Shown here: one piece after another, positions 6,707-16,142 of the stretch
Numbering within the stretch: the first letter of the stretch is position 1
Layout of the letters: each line of letters opens with the position of its first letter
Source of the DNA: Winogradskyella psychrotolerans
Lineage (GTDB): Bacteria; Bacteroidota; Bacteroidia; Flavobacteriales; Flavobacteriaceae
Direction: 5' to 3'
DNA length: 64,000 nt
Assembly (NCBI RefSeq): GCF_018860545.1
Contig: NZ_JAHKPN010000011.1
Location: 660,915-724,914, forward strand
Program-made: the position numbers and the translations under genes
Notes under the pieces: generated by a model
Told to the model about the DNA's origin: nothing
The model's input: the letters and a program-made list of their open reading frames with translations, nothing else
Databases searched by the model: none

Positions 6707-9700
6707 TTAATTCAACTTATACATCACATCGTTCGCCTTTAATCCATTTAAAAGTTCTTGGGAAATCTTCACCTTATTTTTACGGCTTGGCATTTGTACT
6801 TTTATTTTCTCAGCATTATCATACACCACAAAATTTAAGGTTTGCGTGCCTTCATGAAACTTAATCAAGTCATACAAAACTGAAATTTTATCTTTTTCTA
6901 AATCTCTTATATTAAGCTGAATGGAAAGTTTCTTAGCATACGTATCCATCACATCATGTAACAATTGAAAACTATTAAATTGAATTCTTGGATCTCCTTT
7001 TTTACCCGTATCACGGTTAACCCAACCTTCTCGGACAAAGGCTCTGACATAGACAAAAGAATTGATAACAAAGAAATGTCTAAACTTTAGATAATCTTCT
7101 CCAAAAATTCGGAATTCATGACTGTCCGTATAATCTTCAATGGTGAAAATTGCCCAACCTTTACCTTGTTTACTCACACGATGCTGCACATCTGTAACCA
7201 CACCTCCAAAGGTCACTTCTTTATTAACAATAGCTTCTAAATCATTAAAATGGGCTACCACACCATTACAAAAGGTTTTCATTTCAATTGAAAAATCATC
7301 GAGTGGATGACCTGAAATATAGATTCCCACGACTTCGCGTTCTCGCGATAACTTCTCCATCGTTCCCCAATCTTCACAAGGTGGCACTATGGGTTCTGCA
7401 ATCTGAACATCACTAGCTTCCCCAAATAAACTTACTTGAGCCGAATTTTCATTCTCTTGATGTTTAGCTCCATATTTTACCGCTTTTTCTAAAAAGCTAA
7501 TACCATCACCATCATGAGCAAAATATTGTGCTCTGTGCGTATCAGCCCAACAATCAAATCCTCCTGCATTGGCTAATCCTTCAAAAGCTCTCTTGTTAGC
7601 TGCACGTAAATCGATACGTTTTGCGAAATCGAAAATAGATTTATAATGCCCCCCTTCTTTTCGGTTATCTACAATAGTTTGTACCGCTCCATGACCAACA
7701 CCTTTTATAGCTCCCATTCCAAAACGAACCGCATTATCTTTATTTACAGAAAACTTATAAAAACTTTCATTCACATCGGGTCCTAAAACAGGTAATCGCA
7801 TCCGCTTACACTCCTCCATAAAGAAGGTAACAGATTTAATATCATTCATATTATTAGATAACACCGCGGCCATATATTCTGCTGGATAATGTGCTTTTAG
7901 ATAAGCCGTTTGGTAGGCAATCCATGCATAACAGGTAGAGTGCGATTTATTAAAGGCATAACTCGCAAAGGCTTCCCAATCCTTCCAGATTTTCTCTAAT
8001 TTTGTTTTGTCTAATCCTTTAGCTCCAGCTTGCTCAATAAATTTTGGTTTCATCTTATCCAAAACCGCAATCTGCTTTTTACCCATCGCTTTCCTCAAAA
8101 CATCGGCTTCACCTTTGGTAAAATCTGCGAGTTTTTGAGACAGTAGCATTACTTGCTCTTGGTAGACTGTAATTCCATAGGTTTCCTTGAGGTATTCTTC
8201 CATTTCTGGTAAATCGTACACTATTTCCTCATCACCATGTTTACGCGCAATAAAGCTTGGAATATATTCCATCGGACCAGGACGATACAAGGCATTCATG
8301 GCAATTAAATCATCAAAAACCGTAGGCTTCAGATTCTTCATGTGTTTTTGCATTCCAGGTGATTCATACTGAAACACACCAACCGTTTCCCCACGCTGGA
8401 ATAACTCGTAAGTTTTTACATCATCTAACGGGAAATTTTCTGGGTCGAGCAAAATATCATGCTTGGCTTTTACAATCTTAACCGTGTCTTTAATTAAAGT
8501 CAAGGTTTTTAATCCCAAGAAATCCATCTTTAACAACCCGGCATCCTCAACAACAGAGTTATCAAACTGGGTGACATACAAATCCGAGTCCTTTGCTAAA
8601 GATACTGGGACATAATTGGTAATATCACTTGGTGTTATAATTACACCACAAGCATGAATACCTGTATTACGCACAGAGCCCTCTAAAATTCGTGCCTGAT
8701 TTAGCGTTTCGGCTTGCAAATCATCACCATCCGAAATATTTAAAAGCTCATTAATTTTTTCTAAATCTTCTGCTCGGAATTTTTTAGCCAATTCCTTTTC
8801 ATCTAAACCAAAAATCTTACCGAGTTTAGACATCAATGGAATCAATTTAGCAATGTGATCCGCTTCATTTAAAGGTAAATCTAACACTCTGGCTGTATCT
8901 CTAATTGAGGATTTGGCAGCCATGGTACCGTAGGTAATAATCTGCGCAACCTGATTGGCGCCGTATTTATCAATTACATATTGCATCACACGACCTCGAC
9001 CTTCATCATCAAAATCGATATCTATATCGGGCATACTTACACGATCTGGATTTAAGAAACGCTCAAAAAGTAAATCGTACTTAATCGGGTCAATATTGGT
9101 AATCCATAAACAATAGGCAACCACCGATCCTGCTGCAGATCCACGGCCAGGACCTACGGAAACATCCATTTTTCGGGCTTCACGAATAAAATCTTCTACA
9201 ATTAAGAAATATCCTGGATATCCTGTTTTTTCAATGACGCTTAACTCAAAATCGAGACGTTCTTCAATCTCTGGTGTAATTTCACCGTAACGGATTTTAG
9301 CACCTTTGTAGGTTAAATGACGTAAAAAAGCATTTTCCCCGCGCTTGCCATTATCTGCTAAATCTTCTTCAAATTTAAATTCTTCAGGAATATCGAACGC
9401 AGGTAATAATACATCACGCGCTAATTCATATGGTTCAATCTTATCTACGACTTCTTGGATATTAACAATGGATTCCGGTACATCTTTAAATAAGGCCTTC
9501 ATGTCGTCGGAAGACTTAAAATAATATTCCTGATTAGGTAATCCGTAACGATAACCACGTCCACGACCAATTGGTGTGGCTTGCTTTTCTCCATCTTTTA
9601 CACACAATAAAATATCGTGTGCATTGGCATTTTCTTGGTCAACGTAATAGGTATTATTTGTTGCCACCAATTTCACATTATGTTTTTTTGAAAACTGAAT

Positions 9701-11086
9701 CAACACAGGATTTACACGATTTTCATCTTCCTGATTGTGACGCATGATTTCCAAATACAAATCATCTTTAAACGTTTCTTTCCACCACAACAACGCTTCT
9801 TCAGCTTGGTTTTCACCAACATTCAATACCTTACTTGGTACTTCGCCATAAAGATTCCCTGTAAGGCAGATTAAATCTTCTTTGTATTGCTCAATGAGTT
9901 TTTTATCAATTCTTGGCACATAATAAAATCCATCTGTAAAGGCTGCTGATGATAATTTAGCCAAATTATGATAGCCTTTTTTATTTTTAGCCATCAAGAC
10001 AATTTGATACCCATTATCCTTTCGAGTTTTGTCTGCATGGTTTTCACATACAAAAAACTCACAACCAATAATGGGCTTAATAAGTTTCCCTTTCTTTTCT
10101 AAACCTGCTTCTTCTGCTTGTTTATGTTGTGCTTTTACTCCTTTATTATGGTTGGAAACGGCAGTTACAAAGTGAAAGGCCCCCATCATATTTCCATGAT
10201 CCGTCATGGCAACGGCTGGCATATTTTCTCTAGCTGCAGCAGCTACTAAATCTTTAACACTAATGGTAGATTGAAGGATGGAATATTGCGAATGGTTATG
10301 CAAATGCGCAAAATCAGCATCTTTTATTTGCGAGGCCGCTTCTTCATCAACTACCGTTGGTGTAGCTTGTTCTTTTTGAAGGCGTGCGTTAATTTTAGCA
10401 CTCTCCCGTTTAAGGTTGATATGCTTTAATCCAATGAGTTGAATCTCTGCAGGATGCTCTTGCGTAAAATTCTCAAAATATTCTGGCTCAACATCAAGCT
10501 GCTCTTTAGTGTATTGTTTTCGCCGTATTAATTCTAAAAAACAACGTGTAGTCGCCTCAACATCGGCAGTAGCATTGTGTGCTTCTGAAAATGGCTTATT
10601 AAATAAATACTCATGTAATTCCGTTAAGGTTGGTAATTTAAATTTCCCATAGCGTCCACCAGGAATCTGACATAAACTAGCAGTATGCTCCGTACAGGTA
10701 TCTAAAACAGGTAATTCTTGCAATGGATTTGTAACGTCTTCACGCACAAATTCCGCTCCCATAATATTTAAATCGAACTTAACATTCTGCCCAACAACAA
10801 ATTTAGTTTTAGATAAGGCAATGTTGAATTTCTCTAAAACCTCAGCAAGTGGCACACCTTGTTCTTGCGCTAATTCGGTAGAAATACCATGTATTTTCTC
10901 AGCATCATAAGGAATATTAAACCCTTCAGGTTGTACCAAATAATCTTGATGTTCAATACAATTTCCCATACCATCATGCAATTGCCATGCAATTTGGATA
11001 CATCTCGGCCAATTATCGGTGTCCGTAATTGGTGCATCCCAACGTTTTGGTAATCCTGTAGTTTCGGTATCGAATATTAAGTACAT
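6707..11086 (-). CDS. dnaE: DNA polymerase III subunit alpha with fused N-terminal DEDDh exonuclease
   Basis: The replicative polymerase, 1459 residues, about 300 longer than E. coli DnaE. Residues 1-190 are a proofreading-type exonuclease: FDTETTG (D6, E8), VGQNVKFDLN, and the H-x4-D motif HNATAD, so all DEDDh positions are present. A PHP domain starts near 259 (HLHNHSQYS). The palm carries GPGRGSAAGS and the catalytic PDIDIDF near 683-690. Helix-hairpin-helix and OB-fold segments follow (OB around 1265-1340, GGVVTDVQH). The fused exonuclease would do the job of the separate epsilon subunit DnaQ. It differs from PolC, where the exonuclease is inserted inside PHP. The stop is followed by an open frame in the same phase. 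Confidence 0.96.
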   Translation of the reverse strand: MYLIFDTETTGLPKRWDAPITDTDNWPRCIQIAWQLHDGMGNCIEHQDYLVQPEGFNIPYDAEKIHGISTELAQEQGVPLAEVLEKFNIALSKTKFVVGQNVKFDLNIMGAEFVREDVTNPLQELPVLDTCTEHTASLCQIPGGRYGKFKLPTLTELHEYLFNKPFSEAHNATADVEATTRCFLELIRRKQYTKEQLDVEPEYFENFTQEHPAEIQLIGLKHINLKRESAKINARLQKEQATPTVVDEEAASQIKDADFAHLHNHSQYSILQSTISVKDLVAAAARENMPAVAMTDHGNMMGAFHFVTAVSNHNKGVKAQHKQAEEAGLEKKGKLIKPIIGCEFFVCENHADKTRKDNGYQIVLMAKNKKGYHNLAKLSSAAFTDGFYYVPRIDKKLIEQYKEDLICLTGNLYGEVPSKVLNVGENQAEEALLWWKETFKDDLYLEIMRHNQEDENRVNPVLIQFSKKHNVKLVATNNTYYVDQENANAHDILLCVKDGEKQATPIGRGRGYRYGLPNQEYYFKSSDDMKALFKDVPESIVNIQEVVDKIEPYELARDVLLPAFDIPEEFKFEEDLADNGKRGENAFLRHLTYKGAKIRYGEITPEIEERLDFELSVIEKTGYPGYFLIVEDFIREARKMDVSVGPGRGSAAGSVVAYCLWITNIDPIKYDLLFERFLNPDRVSMPDIDIDFDDEGRGRVMQYVIDKYGANQVAQIITYGTMAAKSSIRDTARVLDLPLNEADHIAKLIPLMSKLGKIFGLDEKELAKKFRAEDLEKINELLNISDGDDLQAETLNQARILEGSVRNTGIHACGVIITPSDITNYVPVSLAKDSDLYVTQFDNSVVEDAGLLKMDFLGLKTLTLIKDTVKIVKAKHDILLDPENFPLDDVKTYELFQRGETVGVFQYESPGMQKHMKNLKPTVFDDLIAMNALYRPGPMEYIPSFIARKHGDEEIVYDLPEMEEYLKETYGITVYQEQVMLLSQKLADFTKGEADVLRKAMGKKQIAVLDKMKPKFIEQAGAKGLDKTKLEKIWKDWEAFASYAFNKSHSTCYAWIAYQTAYLKAHYPAEYMAAVLSNNMNDIKSVTFFMEECKRMRLPVLGPDVNESFYKFSVNKDNAVRFGMGAIKGVGHGAVQTIVDNRKEGGHYKSIFDFAKRIDLRAANKRAFEGLANAGGFDCWADTHRAQYFAHDGDGISFLEKAVKYGAKHQENENSAQVSLFGEASDVQIAEPIVPPCEDWGTMEKLSREREVVGIYISGHPLDDFSIEMKTFCNGVVAHFNDLEAIVNKEVTFGGVVTDVQHRVSKQGKGWAIFTIEDYTDSHEFRIFGEDYLKFRHFFVINSFVYVRAFVREGWVNRDTGKKGDPRIQFNSFQLLHDVMDTYAKKLSIQLNIRDLEKDKISVLYDLIKFHEGTQTLNFVVYDNAEKIKVQMPSRKNKVKISQELLNGLKANDVMYKLN

Positions 11087-11312
11087 AAAAAAGTCCTTTT
11101 TAATTTCCCAAAGAAAGGAAAATTTGTTAATCTAAAATTTTCTGAATATCACTATGAGCAACGTTTAAGCGCCTATGAAAACTGCTCTTTCAAACTACCT
11201 CGATGGCGTTTATCACGATAAAAAAATAAGTGGAATGCCCTGAAAATTTAGCTTATAAAATTACGGAGAATTTAAGCTTTTTTGAAATGAATTTATAAAG
11301 AGTTTTAAACAT

Positions 11313-11346
11313 AAAAAAAGCGCTACTCAAAAACGAGTAACGCTCT
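11313..11346 (-). terminator. Terminator of TSP3 lipoprotein gene
   Basis: AGCGTTACTC pairs with GAGTAGCGCT around a 6-nt loop, with a T run on the minus-strand side. It lies 20 bp after the stop of the lipoprotein gene. The 280-bp gap up to dnaE holds no other recognisable feature. Confidence 0.8.
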
Positions 11347-11366
11347 AATAATTTGATATAAAAATT

Positions 11367-12578
11367 TTATCCTTGTAAATAATCTGGTACTCCGTCACCA
11401 TCCGTATCTACAGCATCATCTGGATTACCATCTCCGTTTGGATCTGCATTTTCGTTTATGGTTAACAATGTATCTCCATCATCATCATCATCTAAATAAT
11501 CAACGTCACCATCACCATCTGAATCCACAGGATTACCGTCTGCATCTTGCGCTTCGTATTGTGTTAAAACACCATCACCATCATCATCGTTATCTAAATA
11601 ATTCGCAATGCCATCACTATCTGTATCATCATCATCAAGATCTCCATTTCCATTAAAATCTTCATAAGCATCAGGCACTCCATCTCCATCCGCATCGCTA
11701 CAATCTAAATTATCTATTGTTACTTGGATACTTCCATCGTCATCTCCACAAAATTCGATTTGCTCTTGTAAGTAAAATAAATATTGTGCGCATTTTTCAT
11801 TATAGTTACCAATAGTTGCAGTGACATATTGCGAATTTGCCTCTACCACATTAGCTTCAGCAATTTCACAAGAAATCTCACAATCACCTAAACCATCTAT
11901 AATCGCTTGCAATGATCCATCAGTATCTCCACAATACGTACGTTGCTCGGTTAAGGCATTTGAATACGCATTACAAGCCGCTAAATAAGCCTCACTATCT
12001 ACAAATTCTAAATCCGAAGCAAAAGTCGCTTCATAAGCCAATTGGGCAACATCCGCAGCAGCCTGTACATCAGCACATGTTATTGGATTTGTTGGAAACT
12101 CCCCTGACACCAAAGGCACTTTATAAAAAATACCATTGGTAAATCCTACAGAATTTAATCCAGAAGCATCAAACGCCAAAAATCGATATGTTCCTGTAAA
12201 GGTTCTGTTCACGACATCTATTTCTTCAATAATAATTTCCCCTAACTCAGGATAAATCGAAACACTTTCATCAGGTTTATTCGTTGTAGAAAACGTGTCT
12301 CCGAAACTATTAATGTATTGTGCTTCAATAACATCTATATCTCCCACAATAAAAGTTGATTCTATTACAGATGGTACAGTAAGTATTACTGATTCAGCAG
12401 CGTTAGTTCCCGTAATGGTTAAGAACCCATTAGTCTCAATACTTGCAGAAAAGCCTTTAGCTCTCCAAAGTTCATTTTCACGATCTCCCTGAAAAGCAGG
12501 TGAGTTAAATTGAACTTCATCACCACAGCTGAATACGGCTAAAAAAACAAGAGATAAGAGGATTAGTTTTTTCATCAT
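11367..12578 (-). CDS. Lipoprotein with internal Cys-rich repeat and C-terminal calcium-binding TSP3-like repeats
   Basis: A lipoprotein of 403 residues: signal peptide plus lipobox AVFSC (C18). Residues about 35-155 look like the beta-rich DUF6252 domain seen in small flavobacterial lipoproteins. Residues about 164-290 contain two copies of a roughly 60-residue unit with matching cysteines and the shared core YxxxLxxQxxxCGDxDGSxQxxID. The last 110 residues are Asp/Asn/Gly-rich thrombospondin type 3-like repeats ([11 protein letters not shown]), which bind calcium and usually form a rigid stalk. The protein should sit on the outer membrane, but ligand and function are unknown. A second ATG three bases later is an equally good start. 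Confidence 0.8.
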   Translation of the reverse strand: MMKKLILLSLVFLAVFSCGDEVQFNSPAFQGDRENELWRAKGFSASIETNGFLTITGTNAAESVILTVPSVIESTFIVGDIDVIEAQYINSFGDTFSTTNKPDESVSIYPELGEIIIEEIDVVNRTFTGTYRFLAFDASGLNSVGFTNGIFYKVPLVSGEFPTNPITCADVQAAADVAQLAYEATFASDLEFVDSEAYLAACNAYSNALTEQRTYCGDTDGSLQAIIDGLGDCEISCEIAEANVVEANSQYVTATIGNYNEKCAQYLFYLQEQIEFCGDDDGSIQVTIDNLDCSDADGDGVPDAYEDFNGNGDLDDDDTDSDGIANYLDNDDDGDGVLTQYEAQDADGNPVDSDGDGDVDYLDDDDDGDTLLTINENADPNGDGNPDDAVDTDGDGVPDYLQG

Positions 12579-12737
12579 TTAATAATGTCTTTTATCTATG
12601 CTCCAAATATAACGAAACATGAATGTCAAAAGTATAATAATTTTTAATAATGAGCGTAACTCTCATTTTTCTTTTAGCTAAAGTGAACTTGTTGCAAGTT
12701 AAAATGATTTAAATAATCATAAATCAAAAAAATATAG

Positions 12738-12745
12738 TATCTTTG
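12738..12745 (+). promoter_or_regulatory. -7 box of rpsP promoter
   Basis: TATCTTTG matches the Bacteroidota -7 consensus TAnnTTTG. No TTG is found 18 bp upstream. The start codon of rpsP lies 46 bp downstream, which leaves a leader of about 40 nt. Confidence 0.6.
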
Positions 12746-12762
12746 CGCCCTCATTAATAACA

Positions 12763-12777
12763 GAGGTCGAGAACCTC
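12763..12777 (+). promoter_or_regulatory. Small leader hairpin before rpsP
   Basis: GAGGT-CGAGA-ACCTC forms a short hairpin in the rpsP leader, 14 bp before the ATG. Ribosomal protein genes often carry autoregulatory leaders; whether this one is used that way is not shown by the sequence. Confidence 0.35.
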
Positions 12778-12791
12778 ACTAATTAATTATT

Positions 12792-13307
12792 ATGCCTGTA
12801 AAAATTAGATTACAAAGACACGGTAAAAAAGGAAAACCTTATTACTGGATCGTAGCAGCGGATTCTCGCGCTAAAAGAGATGGTAAATACCTAGAGAAAT
12901 TAGGTGCTTACAATCCAAACACAAACCCTGCAACTATTGAGTTAGATGTTGATGGTGCCGTAACTTGGTTACAAAATGGTGCGCAACCTACTGACACAGC
13001 AAAAGCAATTTTATCTTATAAAGGTGCTATGTTGAAAAATCATTTAGCTGGTGGTGTTAGAAAAGGTGCTTTAACTGAAGAGCAAGCTGAAGAAAAATTC
13101 AAAGCTTGGTTAGAAGAAAAGGCGTCTAAAGTACAAGCTAAATCTGACGGTTTATCTAAAGCTGATGCTGATGCAAAAGCTAAAGCACTTGAAGCTGAAA
13201 AAGCAGTAAATGAAGCACGTATCGCTGCAGCTGCACCAGTTGTTGAAGAAGAAGTAGCAGAAGATGTTGCAACTGAAGAAACAGCAGCTTCTAACGAAGA
13301 AGAGTAA
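12792..13307 (+). CDS. rpsP: 30S ribosomal protein S16
   Basis: Residues 1-80 are the conserved bS16 fold, with MPVKIRLQRHGKKGKPYYWIV, the RDGKYLEKLGAYNP motif and the DGAVTWLQNGAQPTDT segment. At 171 residues the protein is about twice the length of E. coli S16. The extra C-terminal half is Ala/Glu/Lys-rich and ends in a strongly acidic tail (EEEVAEDVATEE), an extension common in Bacteroidota S16. The gene leads the rpsP-rimM pair but is followed by a strong terminator hairpin, so most transcripts probably end before rimM. Confidence 0.97.
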   Translation: MPVKIRLQRHGKKGKPYYWIVAADSRAKRDGKYLEKLGAYNPNTNPATIELDVDGAVTWLQNGAQPTDTAKAILSYKGAMLKNHLAGGVRKGALTEEQAEEKFKAWLEEKASKVQAKSDGLSKADADAKAKALEAEKAVNEARIAAAAPVVEEEVAEDVATEETAASNEEE

Positions 13308-13329
13308 AAAATTTATTTTTATACTTTTG

Positions 13330-13358
13330 AACCCAGACTTAAATAGTCTGGGTTTTTT
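13330..13358 (+). terminator. Terminator or attenuator between rpsP and rimM
   Basis: AACCCAGACT pairs perfectly with AGTCTGGGTT around a 5-nt loop, followed by a T run. It starts 23 bp after the rpsP stop and would make S16 much more abundant than RimM. Confidence 0.85.
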
Positions 13359-13397
13359 AGTTTATAGAACCACGGAAATACTAAATACAAGATTATT

Positions 13398-13928
13398 TTG
13401 AAAAAAGAAGAATGTTTTTACTTAGGTAAAATTGTAAAAAAGTACAGCTTTAAAGGAGAACTCCTTGCCAAGTTAGATACTGACGAACCTGATTTATATG
13501 ATAACTTAGATGCCATATTCATTGATCTTAGGGGTAACTTGGTACCGTTCTTTATTGAATCTTCACAGTTACATAAATCGGATTTATTGCGTTTAAAATT
13601 TGAGGATGTCGATACCGAAGCTGATGCTGATGCATTAATGAAAACTGAATTGTATTTACCACTAGATTTATTGCCGAAACTTGATGGCAATAAATTTTAT
13701 TTTCATGAAGTTATAGGTTTTACGATTACAGATAAAAATTTTGGAGCCGTTGGTGTTTTAAAAGGTATTAATGACTCAACTGCACAAGCTTTATTTGAAA
13801 TTGACCGAGAAGGTATTGAAATCTTAATTCCGATGAATGATGAATTTATTATTAAAGTCGATCGAGAACATAAAACGATAGAAGTTGATACTCCGGAAGG
13901 ACTTATAGACTTATATCTAGAAGAATAA
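13398..13928 (+). CDS. rimM: Ribosome maturation factor RimM
   Basis: A 176-residue RimM protein with an N-terminal RimM barrel (CFYLGKIVKKYSFKGEL, the usual G-x-I start), and a C-terminal PRC-barrel (FYFHEVIGFTI, then LIPMNDEFI). RimM binds S19 and helps 30S head maturation. The start is TTG at 13398, supported by the conserved distance to CFYLGKI; no ATG is available in the right place. It follows rpsP as in many bacteria, although a terminator hairpin lies between them. Length and motifs are standard. Confidence 0.95.
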   Translation: MKKEECFYLGKIVKKYSFKGELLAKLDTDEPDLYDNLDAIFIDLRGNLVPFFIESSQLHKSDLLRLKFEDVDTEADADALMKTELYLPLDLLPKLDGNKFYFHEVIGFTITDKNFGAVGVLKGINDSTAQALFEIDREGIEILIPMNDEFIIKVDREHKTIEVDTPEGLIDLYLEE

Positions 13929-13982
13929 ATTGTCATCCTTATATAATTAGAAACTATTAATATAAATCTTTTCCAAAAATAG

Positions 13983-14002
13983 ATTCCTGCTTTCTCAGGA
14001 AT
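13983..14002 (+). repeat. Dispersed hairpin (TTCCTGC-TTTC family) before trmN6
   Basis: ATTCCTG-CTTTCT-CAGGAAT, with perfect 7-bp arms, ends 12 nt before the ATG of the methyltransferase. It belongs to the same family as the hairpins at 22252, 23536, 45435 and 58231. Confidence 0.65.
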
Positions 14003-14014
14003 GACAAAACGATA

Positions 14015-14725
14015 ATGAAACCCTTCAAATTCAAACAATTCTCAGTCAACCAAAACCGTTGTGCCATGAAAATTGGTACCGATGGAGTCTTACTTGGTGC
14101 TTGGACTTCTGTGCATCATAAGCCATTTTCAGTTTTGGATATTGGCGCAGGAACTGGAGTTTTAGCCTTAATGCTAGCGCAGCGAAGCCCTGCAGAAACT
14201 ATAGAAGCTTTAGAGATTGATGCTGATGCTTACGAACAATGTTCTGAAAATTTTGAAAATTCACCTTGGGCAGATCGTTTGTTTTGTTATCATGCTTCTT
14301 TATTAGAATTTGCTGAAGAAATAGAAGATGAATATGACCTTATCATATGTAATCCTCCATTCTATTCTGAAGACTATAAAACAGACAACAAATCTCGAGA
14401 TTTAGCACGTTTCAATGACGCCATGCCTTTTGAACATTTAATTTATGCCGTAGTCAAGTTATTATCCGATTCTGGAATATTCTCAGTCGTGATTCCATAT
14501 AAAGAAGAACCCCATTTAATTAATTTAGCTTCAAAAGTTGGTCTGTTCCCTAATCGCATACTTCATGTAAAAGGAAACCCTGATTCAGAAATTAAGAGAA
14601 GTTTAATAGAATTTTCTTTCGAAGAAACCAAAACTCAACCATCTGAATTAATTATTGAAACTTCACGTCATCAGTACACAGAAGATTATATTAATTTGAC
14701 CAAAGATTTTTACCTGAAAATGTAA
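14015..14725 (+). CDS. trmN6: tRNA1(Val) A37 N6-methyltransferase
   Basis: A 236-residue class I methyltransferase close to E. coli TrmN6 (YfiC). It has the family N-terminus KPFKFKQFSVNQNRCAMKIG, the SAM loop LDIGAGTGVLAL at 41-52 and the adenine-N6 catalytic motif NPPF at 113-116, followed by YSEDYKTDNKSRDLAR. It methylates N6 of adenine 37 in tRNA-Val. It follows rimM at 86 bp with a short dispersed hairpin in the gap, so translation control or separate transcription is possible. Start and length are normal. Confidence 0.93.
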   Translation: MKPFKFKQFSVNQNRCAMKIGTDGVLLGAWTSVHHKPFSVLDIGAGTGVLALMLAQRSPAETIEALEIDADAYEQCSENFENSPWADRLFCYHASLLEFAEEIEDEYDLIICNPPFYSEDYKTDNKSRDLARFNDAMPFEHLIYAVVKLLSDSGIFSVVIPYKEEPHLINLASKVGLFPNRILHVKGNPDSEIKRSLIEFSFEETKTQPSELIIETSRHQYTEDYINLTKDFYLKM

Positions 14726-14836
14726 TTCTATTGTTGGGCAATGATAACGTTTTCGTTACTTTTGTTAAACTTATAAAATAACCACTTCAATTTTGATAAA
14801 TTCTCAAAATCAGAAGCTATTAATATCAACATTAGA

Positions 14837-16015
14837 ATGAAACCAGATTTATTCGAAGCACCAGATTATTATAACCTTGATGAATTATTAACGGAAGAGC
14901 ACAAATTAGTTCGTGATGCCGCTAGAGCGTGGGTAAAACGCGATGTCTCTCCCATTATTGAAGAAGCAGCACAAAAAGCAGAATTTCCAAAATCTATCAT
15001 TGGTGGTTTAGCCGAAATCGGAGCTTTTGGGCCTTATATTCCTGAAGAATATGGTGGAGCAGGATTAGATCAAATCTCTTACGGTTTAATTATGCAAGAA
15101 ATTGAACGTGGAGATTCTGGTGTTCGCAGTACAGCTTCAGTACAATCATCTTTAGTGATGTATCCAATTTGGAAATATGGTAACGAGGCACAACGTAACA
15201 AATATTTACCAAAATTAGCTTCAGGTGAATGGATCGGTTCTTTTGGATTAACCGAACCAGATCACGGTTCTAATCCAGGTGGTATGGTTACCAACTTTAA
15301 AGATATGGGAGATCATTATCTTTTAAATGGCGCCAAAATGTGGATTAGTAATTCACCATTCTGTAATATTGCAGTGGTTTGGGCTAAGAATGAAGAAGGT
15401 AGAATTCACGGACTTATTGTAGAACGTGGTATGGAAGGTTTCTCTACACCAGAAACACATAACAAATGGTCCCTTAGAGCTTCAGCTACTGGCGAACTTA
15501 TTTTTGATAATGTAAAAGTGCCAAAAGAAAACTTATTACCTAATAAATCTGGATTAGGAGCACCATTAGGTTGTTTAGATTCTGCCCGTTTTGGAATTGC
15601 TTGGGGAGCCATAGGAGCTGCTATGGATTGCTATGATACGGCTTTACGTTACAGTAAAGAACGTATGCAATTTGGAAAGCCAATTGGTCAATTTCAACTT
15701 CAACAAAAGAAACTTGCTGAAATGATTACTGAAATCACAAAAGCACAATTGTTAGCCTGGCGACTTGGTGTCATGCGAGAAGCTGGTACAGCAACCTCTG
15801 CACAAATCTCTATGGCAAAACGTAATAATGTAGAAATGGCTATTACCATTGCTCGTGAGGCAAGACAAATGCTTGGTGGTATGGGAATCTCTGGTGATTA
15901 CAGCATTATGCGTCATTCTATGAACCTTGAAAGCGTTATTACTTATGAGGGTACTCATGATATTCACTTACTCATTACTGGATTAGATATTACAGGATTA
16001 AACGCTTTTAAATAA
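14837..16015 (+). CDS. Acyl-CoA dehydrogenase, glutaryl-CoA dehydrogenase-like
   Basis: A 392-residue FAD enzyme of the acyl-CoA dehydrogenase superfamily. It has FGLTEPDHGSNP for FAD/substrate contact, KMWISNSP, and LRASATGEL, which is characteristic of glutaryl-CoA dehydrogenase. The catalytic Glu is E371 in TYEGTHDIH. Similarity to mitochondrial GCDH over the whole length, including SVQSSLVM near 95 and RMQFGKPIGQFQL, favours that substrate, which would place it in lysine/tryptophan breakdown. A saccharopine dehydrogenase at 41.8 kb fits lysine catabolism but is far away. Other short-chain acyl-CoA substrates are possible. Confidence 0.88.
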   Translation: MKPDLFEAPDYYNLDELLTEEHKLVRDAARAWVKRDVSPIIEEAAQKAEFPKSIIGGLAEIGAFGPYIPEEYGGAGLDQISYGLIMQEIERGDSGVRSTASVQSSLVMYPIWKYGNEAQRNKYLPKLASGEWIGSFGLTEPDHGSNPGGMVTNFKDMGDHYLLNGAKMWISNSPFCNIAVVWAKNEEGRIHGLIVERGMEGFSTPETHNKWSLRASATGELIFDNVKVPKENLLPNKSGLGAPLGCLDSARFGIAWGAIGAAMDCYDTALRYSKERMQFGKPIGQFQLQQKKLAEMITEITKAQLLAWRLGVMREAGTATSAQISMAKRNNVEMAITIAREARQMLGGMGISGDYSIMRHSMNLESVITYEGTHDIHLLITGLDITGLNAFK

Positions 16016-16142
16016 ATTTAGCGTTCCAACATAAGGTTTAATTTTTGCATACTAACTGATATTTAGCATATTTTTAAAAGTTTTTGAATCCTAAATTTGC
16101 TTTAAATTTTGATATATTTAATATCCTAAAGTTTAAAGTGTT

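Noticed and set aside
11438..11656. Plus-strand frame encoding a His-rich 72-residue peptide
   Set aside because: It is the antisense of the Asp-rich calcium repeats (GAT/GAC reads ATC/CAT), so the His runs are a mirror of the lipoprotein gene and not a gene.
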